Shown: in pieces, positions 50,258-62,666 of the stretch
Position numbering within the stretch: the first letter of the stretch is position 1
Layout: each line of letters begins with the position of its first letter
NCBI GenBank assembly: GCA_011009095.1
Contig: VTPC01090540.1
Span: 1 to 64,000 of the forward strand
Reading direction: 5' to 3'
Length of the DNA stretch: 64,000 nt
Origin: Ignelater luminosus
Taxonomy: Eukaryota; Arthropoda; Insecta; Coleoptera; Elateridae
Translations under genes and position numbers: made by a program
The notes under the pieces: model-generated
Database searches by the model: none
Told to the model about the DNA's origin: nothing
What the model saw: the letters and a program-made list of their open reading frames with translations, nothing else

Positions 50258-50362
50258 TGTTGTGTGTCGCAAGGATCCATCGGTGGACCTCATCTCTTCT
50301 TGTTTCATATTAATGATTTACCTGTAGCTGTTGAAAACAAAGACAATTAATTGTATGCAGAT
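50258..50362 (+). pseudogene. Reverse transcriptase fragment, Jockey-like
   Basis: The frame at 50,258 reads CCVSQGSIGGPHLFLFHIND then LPVAVENKDN, a stop, and LYAD, stop. This is the order of reverse transcriptase blocks in Jockey/I-type LINEs (VPQGS-LGP-LF-IYINDLP, then LYADD). The second catalytic Asp codon is a stop. Only about 35 codons remain, and flanking domains were not found. It is a different lineage from the relic at 45.3-46.2 kb (RQGC type). Confidence 0.75.
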
Positions 50363-50391
50363 TAGTAGAATGAAACTTCAACTAACGCATG

Positions 50392-50412
50392 ACAACAACA
50401 ACAACAACAACA
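50392..50412. repeat. (ACA)7 microsatellite
   Basis: Seven ACA units, 30 bases after the reverse transcriptase fragment. Confidence 0.9.
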
Positions 50413-50414
50413 AT

Positions 50415-53400
50415 AACAGAACATTGACCAAGAGTATTTTACATTCTCAGAATGAGTTATGTTTAAAATTGAATTATATAATTTTTCAAAGCTGAAGTTA
50501 GCTTTTCCAAGTTTCTTATAGGTATTCGAAATAATGTATGCGGTATTGAATGTTTGAAGTTTTCTTTATGCTACGGAGATTTGGGGAACTAGTATATAAA
50601 TATTTTGAATATTTTGTTGTAGAAAGCACGTTGATTCAAGATACTAAAATCCATATCACTCATTTCTGAAACATTCTATATATTTAAACTGTCTATTATA
50701 TCTGAATGGCAGTATGTAAAGTTGGTCAATTAGAAAAAGAAGGTGACTATTTTGGAAATCAGTAACTGTAACTTTTGTTTTGTCAGAAGAGTTCACTGCT
50801 CACTAGATAGTTAGTCATTAACAACTAAAACGCAGGATTTTTGTACAGTTCAATATTTCTAAACCAAGTAAAATACAAGAAGATGACAGAGTAAAAAACT
50901 ATAAATTTTAATTTGGGACAGAAGGTAAGTCATTGTAGCACAGAGATACTTAAAAGGAAGTTATATCAGAAAAACTCAACATAAAGATGTCAAGATAAAG
51001 CATAGCAAGTATACTAAAATGAAATACAGTGAACTTACAATAAAAGCAAGCCAAAACTATTGCCAAACTGTCTTTTTTCAGTGTCAGGTTGTGGAAGTAA
51101 CCAGCACTGAAATTCACTAAACATGCTGGACATATGCAAAATTACTTTATATGTAGCTATAGAACAATTTGTTTTTTTAACAAAGCTGCTTAATTTACAG
51201 AAAGGCGTGGAGATCTGTAATAGTTACAAAATATTCAAGTACAGTCAAGTTTAATATCAAGTTTCTATAAGTGAATTATGAAGAAAACGTGCAGATCACC
51301 ATCACAAAAAGCAAGAGAATTCTTGAACAAACTTCCATAAATACCTTTGATGTCTTTATGAAAGTGTACTTGAAGAAAAAAATAAATTGCAAGATAAAAG
51401 TTTTTTTTCGGATTTACATACATTGTGGGTATATTTTTCAATTTTTTTGGTGATTTCTTGTTTTGTGTGTAAGCCTTCTTCTCAACCTTACAATTAATAT
51501 TAAATACTTTGTGTAAAAACTAACTTATCATGAGTCGTACAAACTTAAACACATGAATTGTATATTGAAATCCTTAAATGTTTTCTTTTTTGGTTGTCCA
51601 TGGCAAATAAATGCCACTTTAACTATTGCATGGTGAACATTAATTATATGAAATCAAGAGACCTAAATTCTTCTAAAGATTAGTAAAAGTCGATTACAAA
51701 GAATGAAACAAATCTTGTCGAAATTCTTAAAATTCTGATTTCTTTGTTTGTCTATGACAAATAAATGGCCTTTTTAACTAGTGCACGTTGAACATTAATT
51801 AATTAAAACCAGAAGGTCAAAATCCCAAAAATTAATGAAAGTTGATCACCAAGAATGGTACAAATTAGAAAATGATAAATAACGTGCTCTAGGATGTTAA
51901 AAGACCTATTCGATTAGTTATGCTCAAAAACTAGATCATATATCCAAACATGTAAGTTTGATATTTTAGAAACTAAATGTTATTATACCTCAAGATTTAC
52001 TGTAATGCATTTTACACGTAGATATTCTGAAGCAGAAGTAATCTAAGTCATAAATCTATTAGAAAAATGGAATGAAGTTGATTGATAACATATTAGTAGA
52101 GTTTTACTGAGATTATTCAGTTGTCCAGCATGAAGTATCAAGGCAAATTGATTGAGACATCGGCAAATACGATTTGTAACCAAAGTAATAATTAGTGACA
52201 TTATTTGATTACTTAGTACTTAGTTCATCCAAGCATTTGTTTTGTTTTTTAATTTTTCTTTGACTTAACACCTATGATATTTTTATGATGGGTTAAATTC
52301 TCTAGGCATCATCAATAAATCGAGCTTAACTGACGGTAGTAAAATATACATAATGCATGAAGATACCTTCAATAAATACTTTTGAGCAACATCTACATAA
52401 TGGTAAATATTTCTTGAGATAAACATTCAATACTCTAGCTTATGGTAAGAAGCAAATAGGACATAAAGTGATAAGTTTGAGGTGAAGCTCATAAAAATGT
52501 ATAATCCAGGTTGTGTGTTGAATAGAACGAAATTTACTGGAAGATATTTCTATGGCTAGTAACACTAAGTATTTTCATTTGTTCACTACATATGTAATGA
52601 CATGAGTTTTCTGATTTTGTTTTTTTTTTGGTCTAAAGAACAAATTTGGATATCACTGAAACCTCTCTTTCTAAAGATGTTTTCGCATCTGCTGCTATGG
52701 TCATTTAAATTATTATAACTGTGCTATTTTTGAAAAAAAAAAAGACAAACTACTGATTATTATTCTAATGATGTTAATAATTTTCTTGAACATAGTGGAT
52801 TAATCTGGTAGGTTAATTCGGCTTTTCCTATTTTACATTATATATGTATAAAATAAACTTTACTATTTAACGCTTTAGTTCCTTATAGTTATTAGGTAAA
52901 AGCTCACGCAACAATTTTTGTTTGCTTTTGCATAATAAGTAGATTCTTCATAAAATAACAGGAATAGCTATCGAATATTATACAAAACAGTGACGTAAAA
53001 CAAGATTGTTTTTATCTGTTTCTAAAAAGATACTCAAGACAATTTTGAATTAAGAATACTAGTAGTATACATTATTTATTGAATAACTGACTATAGCCAA
53101 CTTAGTTTGTCAAAACGACACAGTAATACATAAATGGAATAACTACAGTTCTTTTTTTAACGAATTGATAACTTTGACTAACTAACAACAAAATATCTTA
53201 ATAGTAATCTAACTGTAAATGGAATTAATCTAAGTATATTATAGTAAGCATTTAGATATATATTATAAAACAAAATAGTATCTTACTATGTATTTCCAAA
53301 TATAAACTCCTGGTGTACTTTATAAAGTTGATTAAACCTAAACAGAAGATATTGGTAGTTGAGTAGGTTTTCCATGGCAACAGAAATCAAAATTGAGATA

Positions 53401-53506
53401 TAACTATTGTTTGGAGTTACTTTTTTTCTGAGATATATGTAAATACTAGGATAATTTTTTATCGCAAAAAGTAACTTGAAACATTTCTCGGGTTAAAAAG
53501 TAAAAA
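50415..53506. other. AT-rich DNA left of the coding exon
   Basis: No exon or repeat was recognised. If the exon at 53,512-53,758 is real, this is the start of its downstream intron. Confidence 0.5.
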
Positions 53507-53518
53507 CTAACCTTTACC
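53507..53518 (-). promoter_or_regulatory. Splice donor of the first coding exon
   Basis: On the minus strand CTGGTAAAGGTTAG holds two candidate donors. AAG|GTTAGT is closest to the MAG|GTRAGT consensus. The reading frame meets TAG right after it, as expected for an intron. Confidence 0.65.
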
Positions 53519-53758
53519 AGCATGTGTTTCACTGCCGCTGTCTTCCGATGGTGGTCCAGGGGGTGCTCTTAGACCGGATAGTACACCTGGTGGATATCTA
53601 GGTCTACCTAAAGGAGCAAACGCTCCAGGCATACCCAGAAGAGTAGCGGCCCCCGGAAATTGTAACAAAGGATTCCAGGGTGGTCTTGGTGCTAGATGGG
53701 CCGCCGCCGCTGCATATAACTGCAAAGGAGGCGGAAGCACCCCCGTTTCTAACACCAT
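53512..53758 (-). CDS. First coding exon, Pro/Ala-rich transcription-factor-like N-terminus
   Basis: From ATG at 53,758 (context ACAACATGG, a good insect Kozak sequence) the minus strand encodes 82 residues plus one base: a LPPPLQLY start, five Ala at 16-20, APRPPWNPLLQFPG at 23-36, a Pro/Gly-rich middle, and an acidic SEDSGSETHAGK end. An in-frame GTG 18 bases upstream also extends the frame, but the ATG is preferred. The exon ends at AAG|GTTAGT (53,512/53,511); CTG|GTAAAG six bases earlier is an alternative, and both leave phase 1. High GC, Pro/Ala richness and a Ser/Glu segment before the splice are usual in the N-termini of homeobox and other developmental regulators. No DNA-binding domain is in this exon, so the gene was not named. 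No partner exon was recognised to the left. Confidence 0.75.
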
Positions 53759-54712
53759 GTTGTGTTGAAAGTTCACTTTTACTTTTTTATATCTTCACAT
53801 TCACCGTTCATTTGAATTGATTTTCACAATTGAATCTTCATTCATTCATTAATATTGTCATAAAGTGCAATAATTCTTAAATTTAACATTTTAGTTAGCG
53901 TCGGAAACCAAAATTAAAAACACTTGTTACTTCTAATTTAGTTTATTAATTGTCGATAATTACACGCTGATATTTAACGAAACGAAAAAAGTAGTTGTTG
54001 AACGCTTTTCACCTTGATTTTTAATTGTTTTTAATTAAAGTTCTTCGTAAGTATTATTATAAATGGTTGTGTTATTTAATAACTGGTGTCCGTGTACAAA
54101 CTGTAATTATTTCCAATTAATATTCTTTCCAGGTTCGAAGTTCCAATCAATTAATAAATCAATTTGACACTGCAGTTTATGAATATTCATTGAACTGTCT
54201 CTTGGGAGATTTATTTACATCTTTCTTCAGAAATTAATTAACTTTTGCATACTTGTTAACGGCTGTATCTCAAGCTACCGTACTTCTTGCTGATATAGAT
54301 CTCATCGGAACGCTGAATGCCTGGTTTTTCTCATTCGATTACTGAAACCCGTTTGTTTAGTTTTTAATAAAAATTTTCCTTTCTGAATTGGACCCATTCA
54401 AAACCATACAATGAACTATTTCTTCGAAACATAACATTGCCTCAAGTCCTTCATTCTGAACATCATCACGAAAATTTGTTTGTTGTTTTTCAAAATTGAG
54501 GTTTATTGTGGCCGCACTATAAGTTCGAATCACAGTAGAAAATAAAATCTATATACATAAGTATTTTTATTTATTTATTATTGTTGAAGATTATAATTAA
54601 AAAATTAGTTAAGAAGTTTCTTTGTAAATAATTAATTTTTTAATTAAAACTCAGTCTTGTAACACATGAACATCAATAAGAAAACAACGAAAAAGAAAAA
54701 CACTTGAATTTC
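53759..54712 (-). promoter_or_regulatory. Likely 5' UTR and promoter region
   Basis: This is the stretch just upstream of the coding exon on the minus strand. It has several TAATTA-type homeodomain-like motifs, but no TATA box or initiator could be placed. The regulatory role is inferred only from position. Confidence 0.35.
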
Positions 54713-54961
54713 TTAGTGTCCATTCGAGTATAAAGTCCATGTGCACCAACTTTGACACGAGAACTTCACTAAAGCGTGTATTATCCTTCGACAAGTTGGA
54801 GGTTCACTAACCACATATCCAAATGTGACCCAAGTTGGGGGCGGTTTGTCGTTTACGCCCTCCATTTTGTAAGCAGCTCGTTGGTTGAATATAACCACTC
54901 CTGCCGGTTTAAACACACCTTCATATTGAATCTCATTATTAGGCTTTAGTGTGGTTGCCAA
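54713..54961 (-). other. Unrecognised short open frame upstream of the exon
   Basis: The frame is open for 82 codons but begins with TTG, not ATG. An internal ATG (context ACAAAATGGAGG, a good Kozak match) would give about 50 residues: MEGVNDKPPPTWVTFGYVVS onward to a stop at 54,713. The stretch is less AT-rich than its surroundings and lies 1 kb upstream of the coding exon on the same strand. It could be an untranslated exon with an upstream reading frame, a relic, or chance. No family was recognised. Confidence 0.3.
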
Positions 54962-54964
54962 TAT

Positions 54965-57900
54965 GTTTTGTTATTTATTATATCTGGTTTATGTGCTTTT
55001 GCTGTAGTTGATTTTTTCGGGTTTTATTATTTTTTTGATGGATTGGTTTGGTTTGAACTGATGGCTGCTTTCTCCTAATTCAACTTTAATTAGTTTTGCG
55101 GCTCCGTGAATTATGGCGATGACATGTTGATGATATAATGACATTTGTTGAGTTTGATATATTAATTTTAAACATTTAAGATGTTTCTGTGTGTATAGTT
55201 ATGTGTGCGTGTTAACTTTTTCAAGTCAACTAATTATGTTTGGCTGTTAATTTTGAATACTACTTTTCCTGTTATAAAGCTATGAGATATTTCTTCCTTT
55301 TCTGCTTATTTACATAAAATTGGCAAAAGTGATTTAAAAAACCATCAGGTTCTAAATCACAGTTATTATTGACAATAGTTATAATGAAAATGTTAATATA
55401 TACCTACTAACAGAAATTTAATTTCTGTGTTTTTCTTACAACGAAGCAAATTTAATTTTTTATTGAATATTTGCTACAGGGCTCCGCATAATTATATTAC
55501 ATATTTCGAGTTTATTGGTAATCTGAATATATCTTAGCAGACAAGTGTGGTATATAATAGACAAAATAATCTTGACAAAAAGAGTTGAATAATTTTATTT
55601 TTTATTTGCATTATGAAAATAATTTACTTTTATTTAAAAAAAATATGTGAGAGATATAAACAAAATATGCAGTAGAGTTTCTATGATGTCCTCAATAATA
55701 CACCACAATATAGAAAAATCCTTATGAAGATTCATTTTAAAAGCTTTTTACAATTTGATTATTTTTATTAATATGCTTCTGTAGAAACTGAAAATTCACA
55801 TCAAAAGAGGTACCGAAAGATTCTTACCATAGCAATACGAAGATGACAAGACAATTAGGAAAATGTTTCAGGGTAAGTTTGTAACACAGACAGATATTTT
55901 CTAAAAGGTTTTTAAGCAAATTTTGAATTACAAGATGCATGACTAAACAGTAAGCAATGTGAACACGATTTAATTTCAAATTTCACGTGAGTGCATAAAA
56001 TATCGAAAAGTAGATTCCCTTTGTTTTTTTATGAATATTCTGACAAAATATTTCTAAGATTTCTCTTAACTTCTCCAAATGATTTCTTCATTGTTTCTCA
56101 TAAATTATGGCTTGTTGTTTTCTCAGGTGTGCTAGTGACTACTTCGGCTCGTTAGTATTTCCTCTTCCGCTTGCTTGCTGTAGACAGATCAATTGTTGGA
56201 CAAGGACGAATATCAAGTGGACTGAAACTTTTGGATGATCCAGGTATAGGACATAGAATCATGCACCAAATCGTAAGAGATGTTGGGAGTGTTGATGATA
56301 TAAGAGTTTCTGAACTTGAAGGGTTTACCTGGACGTTGGATCTAACTTCTTCTGATTTTTTGCATTCGATTTGCTCGGTATATCCCTATTAACGTTTGTT
56401 GGGATATTGAGGTTAACTAACTAACAATTGTAAAAGTACACAATAACACTGCAAAAACAAAAATCAGGCTTTCTCAACCTGGACATACCTTGCACAGCAA
56501 TTACATACTTTCTTAACAGATACAAAGAAATGTAGCTTCTATTACTGTAGATACACTAGATTATAGGTTATCTTTACTATAGACTTCTTAACGATACATT
56601 AAAACTAATAGGCTTTAATAAGGTTTCATTATGATTCAGCATAAATCTGTAAGGTAAGTCTGAAAGGCTATGATAGGTGCTAAACAAGAAATCTGAGCTT
56701 TATTAAAATACAACCTTGTTCAATATGGAATCGTTAGATCAAAGAGAGAGATACACATTATTTAGCAAATTTATTGATCCAAATGGCCTTTTTGCGGTAT
56801 TACGAAAATATAGAAAGTTTTATAATGAAGATTAGGTAATTTAAGTCAATAAAATGTTTTGTGCAATTTTACATTGAAATAAATCAAATTCAAGACTACA
56901 TCTGTAACTGCTATCTTAACATTAGTTCAATTACATCTTCAAAAAACTTACAACATTGATGTTTGAAATCTACAAACAGTTGTACTTCAGAAAAAGGTAA
57001 AATAAAAATCCTAGAGGAGGTAAGTTAGGTATTTTTCAAGTTAATTTTGTGGGAAGAAAATACTATGGTATGTTCTAATCACATTTCACATTGGAATATA
57101 TACAACAGGGTATATCCAACAATTTTTAGGTAAGTCTTTCAGTTCCAAAAGTAAGCATTTTCGATGTTATTTTATTAAAAACTTTTTGTGCACATTGATG
57201 AAACACGAAATAGGTTTGCGAAGTACCAAGTGGTTTTATAGGCTACTTTAATGAAGTTTTGTATGAACTTGCATTTATTCTTGGAACAAAAAATAAACAA
57301 AAGAGATATATAAGTTTTCAACCTGTAGAAACTGTGATCATTCGTAGCATTTCAAATAATTGAATGAATGGACAGGTCCGGAATAGCCTTATTTAGATAA
57401 AAGAAAATTAATATTGCATTCTTCTGTATTGGTTTTATTCATTAAATTATTCAGGTTCCAGCTACCTATATTTTTATCATTATTGTCATTATTACAGTTA
57501 TTATTATTATTATTGCATTCGATACAATGGCCCAGGAAGTATAACTTTTTGCTAAGTAGTCCAAACTATCCACTGCGATCGAAAAGTTACACTGGACTGG
57601 ATATCTGAAAATCTTATCATTTGTACAATCTCGGCAGATAAATGCGAGACACTACCCATGTTATAAAAAACTGTTAAACCGACGCTTATTGTTTGTACAG
57701 GAAATGCTCTTTATTGAGTCAAGTGGGACCATTATAAAACGTAAAAATGAGCAGAGCAGTTTTACTTAAATTAAAATACAGACTTACCAAAGGTAATTTT
57801 AAAACGTATATGGTGCTCCGCATTTATTTACCAAGACTGTACATAAATTACTCTGTTTTGTAGTAAAGGTAATATTTCTTGTGTGTTTGGCATCTGTATA

Positions 57901-60900
57901 TTTAATAATAAAAAAGGGTATGAATCAGAACAAAATCGCTTATAAACTATTAACTAGACAAATCATGTTTATAAAAACGGGACATTGTTAAATTACCAAT
58001 TCAATAAAACAATTTTAACTTAATTTGAAAGGGGAGGGAGACGATGCCTCCAAAACGTCATGTAATGTACCAAACATTCTCGAAATAAAGAAATTGAAAA
58101 TGAACTGAAACCTGATTATAATTTAATTAAAGAAGGTTAAGATAGCATTTTTACTAAAATAACGAATATCGGAAGTATCAGAAAGATGTTGAAAATCTTG
58201 AAAAAATATTGAGCTGTTAAATTACTACATTCGTCAGTTTTTTAATAATTTACTACTTCTAGTAAAATTGCTGTACAGGTATAACACGTTGAGGAAAGTT
58301 TTGTTTAATAAGAACATTTAGATATACTAAAATTTTTATTTTTTGATGAATAAATACCTAATAACAACAAATGTATGTCGTTTTAATCTTTAATTACTTA
58401 CTTAGTGGGAATTTATGGTTTTATTTACATAAATTCTTGATATGTTTTTTATATAATATTATTTATTAATTATTTAATCCGTTGTGCATGCTATAATAAA
58501 ATATTCTAAAAAACTTGTTTTTGCTTTGTTTAAATAAATAGCTTTTTAGCTCAATAAGGTTTGCAGTATCATGTTTTATAAATGTAATCAACAATTAAGC
58601 AACATAGTAATATAATTGTTTTTGTATAATATGTACAAGTTATTTCTTAACTAGTGTATTTAAATGCAGTTGTGAATCCTGAATTTCTACTATAAGTACT
58701 CACTATTTCAAAATACTAGAAGTTTTCTGTCATAAATCACGATCGCGGCTGTCAGAAGAACTCGATCCATTGTCTACTTTACAGCCTTAAAAGTTACTAG
58801 ACCTTAAATATGAATGATCAAAATCAAAAATTGATATAACAGTTTATTTGCTTCAGTACTCTATAAATCTCTTGCAAAACAAAGATAAATAGTAATAAAC
58901 CGAGACGTAACAATTATACATTGATGGAATAGTAAGGTATAGAGGCATAGACAAACAAGCAAGTAGAAGGCAAGAATCGGTTTTACAAATTGAATTCTAG
59001 ATGCTGGAGTTTCTGTTTTGAAATCTTCCTTGGCAAATTCAAATATATCTTACCTATTTCGAAGCTTGTTTCTTCATAAAGTGATCTAACATGACTCCTA
59101 GGTAAAAAAGGAAATTCGTCTTTGCAGATGGTCCAAATAAATTTAGTAGAAAAATTACTTTTACATTCATAATTAGCAACAAAGCATTTCACTTTGTTTT
59201 ACAAATAGGTAGAGTTTGGCAAGTTTTGCTCATTCTGAGGAGTTGCTCTGCACTTGCTATAGTCCTCAATGTTCCCAAAAATTGCATAATCCGTTTGAAA
59301 ATAGCAAAGTTCATCAAAATAATTAAGTATAAAAACTAGAGTACGTAATTTCTTGACTTATTTGAATACTTTACTCTCTTAACACCCCCTTGGCTATGGT
59401 TTTGTAAATTTAGGTTAGTACATGGACATTGACTGACGATGAGGGCGTAAGTGGCTGGCATCTACCTTTATCGTCGACGTTGAAAATAGCTATAATAACC
59501 CTTATAATAAGAAGCAGTTAATAAATTATATGGGTAGTACATAAAAAGGTTACTTTTGCAATACATGTTGTGCTTCATATTAATGAAGGTAATCATTTAT
59601 TTTTTACTTCATTATACAAATATAATAAAAATACATTAAGAATTAGGTATGTTTCGTTTATTAATAAATACTTGACATGTAAAAGCGCGCATAACATTTA
59701 TCTTCTAATCTTTTTAATTATTACAGCATTCACAAATTTATTGTCACAAGTCACCACTGACGCACTAACCTATAGCGTGAATATAATTAAGACAAAATAA
59801 TAAATGCGTTACTATAATTATATTGTATTTATGCATTATTATTTACATAAAAATATAATTAATATTATTCATACGTACTGTTATGAATAATTTGATTTAA
59901 AGCAAAAACTTGTTTTTTTTATTAATGTTGCATGAGCTTAAAATAAAAATAACTTGGACTATCTACACGAAATTTCCAAATTATACCTTTATTAAAATGT
60001 ATGTGGGTTATTTTTCTAATTGTAGTAATACGAAGTCTGAAAAGTCCCTACAACTACATTATTTGGCTATTTTAAGATTAAAACAACTGATCTATTGTAT
60101 TTTACCCCGAGATTTATCTATTAAAACTGTTCCAGCCTTACCATTAAATAGTTTATCTGTATCTTTATTGTTCTTAAATGTGCTTTGTAAATTTTAGTAA
60201 CTTTCAGGTAGCAGTAAATAGACATAAATAAGGAAATTCAGCGACAGATTTAAACAGGTTAATCTGCCTTGAACTTTATGATAAATTAAATTTATTACTG
60301 ATAATTTAACTATAAAAATTATCTTTAATAAAAAACATTATTTTAGGAAGAATAAACCTCTACCAGACGTCTCTATCTTTTGCACATGTGTATGCAGATA
60401 AATAACTCGTTAAAATTTATCGAGCTTTATTTACCAAGAAACATTACTTCTATTATTTGCAACTTCTTTGTTTTAAACTTCATAACCAATAGTACGTAAA
60501 ATGTATACATATTTCTGACTGTTTGCAAGTTTTCTGGATTTTCTGGATTTTTTGAGCACCTTAACATTATCCGATATCTAATTGTTTGAAATTCATATAA
60601 TTTTTCTTTGTTAGCATGCTATAAGTAGTACATACCGGAGACAATATTGTATATACTTTTTGATGTCCATTAGTTTATCTAGAATAGCAAAAATAAGATA
60701 TATGATATAAGAATTTGAGTACTGTATAAGACATACATAGAAGCAAAACTATGTAGAACGAATATTTCAGACATTGCCAAATAAGCTACTAATAGCATTA
60801 CACATATCGATGGCTAGATACAAGAAAAACATTTTTTTTGTCATTTACCTACTACATCAATTGATCACATAAGTTACATATCTGATTATTGTTAGAGGAA

Positions 60901-61225
60901 TTATAAATGTTTTCTCCAAGTGTGTCGTTGTATGGTATCAATGAAAAGCATTTTTCAAGAGCTTTCCAATGAGGTGTTGCAAAAGAGGGGGGGGGTTCTA
61001 TTTAAGATTTAAAAGTTGGGAGGCAGGGGGATTGGAGGTTGGAGGTGGTGCCATATCTATACTACCGAAACGGTTTTGAGCATTTTAAGACCTTGTATTT
61101 AAAAAAAAAACTACGGCCCACTGAAACCTTCCAAATTGTCACCCTGTATTATTAACATGTACAGAGGCGCAAAATTTTTTGGAGCTCCTATAGTAATGTA
61201 AATGTAAACAAACATCTGACCACGA
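54965..61225. other. AT-rich DNA, no gene seen
   Basis: No exon or transposase was recognised in 6.2 kb. A short ATT repeat lies at 57,498-57,514 and a run of nine G at 60,987-60,995. A CACCCTGT motif at about 61,140 resembles the end of a MITE like the one at 8.85 kb, but a partner was not found. Openings such as 56,171 and 59,910 have no domain. Confidence 0.45.
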
Positions 61226-61229
61226 TATA

Positions 61230-61709
61230 CAGTGTGTCCGCGGTTTAAGTTGACAAGACGGAAAACTTTTTTATTATTGGTCTTAGAACAAAATATTACT
61301 CTTAATAAAATCTTTTGCTTGTTTCAAAACCTCTAATAATGGTAATATAATTTTGATGTTACCAACAATAATGAAGAAAATTTAAAAAAACGCATTATTT
61401 TAGTATAAAAAAACGACCAAGTTCTAAATTTACTCGAAAATCAAATTACCATGTTTGAAGTGCAACTGCAAAAGAAAAGCTACCATGGCAATCTGATTTT
61501 TGAGTAAATTTAGAACTTAGTCGATTTTTTTTATACTAAAATAATGCGTTTCTTTAAATTTTCTTCATTATTATTGGTAACATCAAAATTATATTGACAT
61601 TATTGGAGGTTTTGAAACAAGCAGAAGATTTTATCAAGAGTGACATTTTGTTCTAAGACCAATAATAAAAAAGTTTTCCCTTTTGTCAACTCAATCCGCT
61701 GACACATTG
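61230..61709. mobile_element. Palindromic MITE, 480 bases, TA duplication
   Basis: Almost the whole element is an inverted repeat: arms 61,230-61,453 and 61,484-61,709, about 225 bases each and roughly 90 percent alike, with a loop of about 30 bases. Ends read CAGTGTGTCCGCGGTTTAAG and, inverted, CAATGTGTCAGCGGATTGAG. TA flanks both ends (61,228-61,229 and 61,710-61,711), fitting a Tc1/mariner-driven fold-back element. It has no coding capacity. If transcribed it would form a long hairpin RNA, a possible Dicer substrate (inference). Confidence 0.9.
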
Positions 61710-61711
61710 TA

Positions 61712-62296
61712 TCCCGGATATATTTTCCTGTAAGACTGTAGGTGACTTTGGGGTAAGCAGCAACAAGATTGTCAATAGTACAGGTAATGCTTTAACATCA
61801 AAGTATTACTACTATCTGTAACCAAATGAAGTTTTAAACTTAAAGCCTCCCACAAATAAAAGTTCTGCAACTCATTGACACTAGTACAGCGTAATTCGCA
61901 CAAGAGATTAGAACGAAGATTTTGAGCTTGTGCTGTTCGTATAGAAAATTACTGTTACCTGCTGAAGAAGAGTTGTAAATATCTTATCTTGTAATAATAT
62001 TGCAGAAATCTAGGCAATACATGGAGAAAATTCTATCGAAAGAATTACTCTATAGATGCAGGTAACTGAAATACAACTCAATGTTATCAGCATTATTTCA
62101 TACATATGTTTAAGAACCAATCGAAAAGCTGTATTGATCAATCTATATAGATGAGTTTCAAATCGATAATACTTTGATAATATTGCAAGTAGATTTTCCA
62201 TAGTAAATACATAAAATAAAATTTGTTACTTTCTCTTTTGGTGTTGTAGACCCATTTGCTTGCATATGGTACGTATACATATGTTGGAAAATATAT
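61712..62296. other. AT-rich DNA, no gene seen
   Basis: Nothing was recognised between the two inverted-repeat elements. Confidence 0.5.
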
Positions 62297-62299
62297 GAA

Positions 62300-62666
62300 A
62301 TATCACAAGAGATCTGAAAGATACAGAGTGCTAGATTGACAGTTTAAAAATCGCTAGCGCGAAACGCGAATGATTTTCTGTCGACGGATCAAAAGAATTC
62401 TAGATCAAGATTGTTTCATGAATACAAAATAGAAAAGAAAGCTGGAAAATATATTAAAAGTACTTCCTTATGGTTTTTTATATATGTAATATATATCACT
62501 GATGATGGCAACAGTGCCAAAATCAGTATGATCAAACCTGGAATTCTTTGATTATATTATGCGTTCTGCACAGTAACTGTTGACAGAAAATCATTCGCGC
62601 TTCGGGCTCGCGATTTTTAAACTGTCAACCTAACTCTTTGTGTCTTCCAGATCTCTTGCGATATTA
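62300..62666. mobile_element. Inverted-repeat element with 85-base arms
   Basis: Arms 62,300-62,386 and 62,578-62,666 pair at most positions: AAGAGATCTG, TTGACAGTTTAAAAATCGC and GCGAATGATTTTCTGTC are in both. The inner 190 bases include a hammerhead-like core (62,497-62,526). A wider element is possible: ACAGAGTGC and TGACAGT in the left arm resemble ACAGGGTGC and TGACAGT in the inverse of about 62,840-62,860, which would put the right end near 62,862. No target duplication was fixed. Confidence 0.75.
62497..62526 (+). ncRNA. Hammerhead-ribozyme-like core, probably inactive
   Basis: CTGATGA is followed by a four-base stem TGGC/GCCA with a six-base loop and then AAATC. A hammerhead needs CUGAUGA, stem II, then GAAA. 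Here the conserved G after stem II appears to be A, so self-cleavage is unlikely. The CTGATGATGGC form is like the ribozymes in Penelope-like elements and retrozymes. The similarity rests on about 25 bases, and stems I and III were not established. Confidence 0.35.

Noticed and set aside
7028-61000. TAGAACCCCCCCCC near 7,030 and its inverse near 60,990
   Set aside because: Similarity ends at the homopolymer run; likely chance low complexity.
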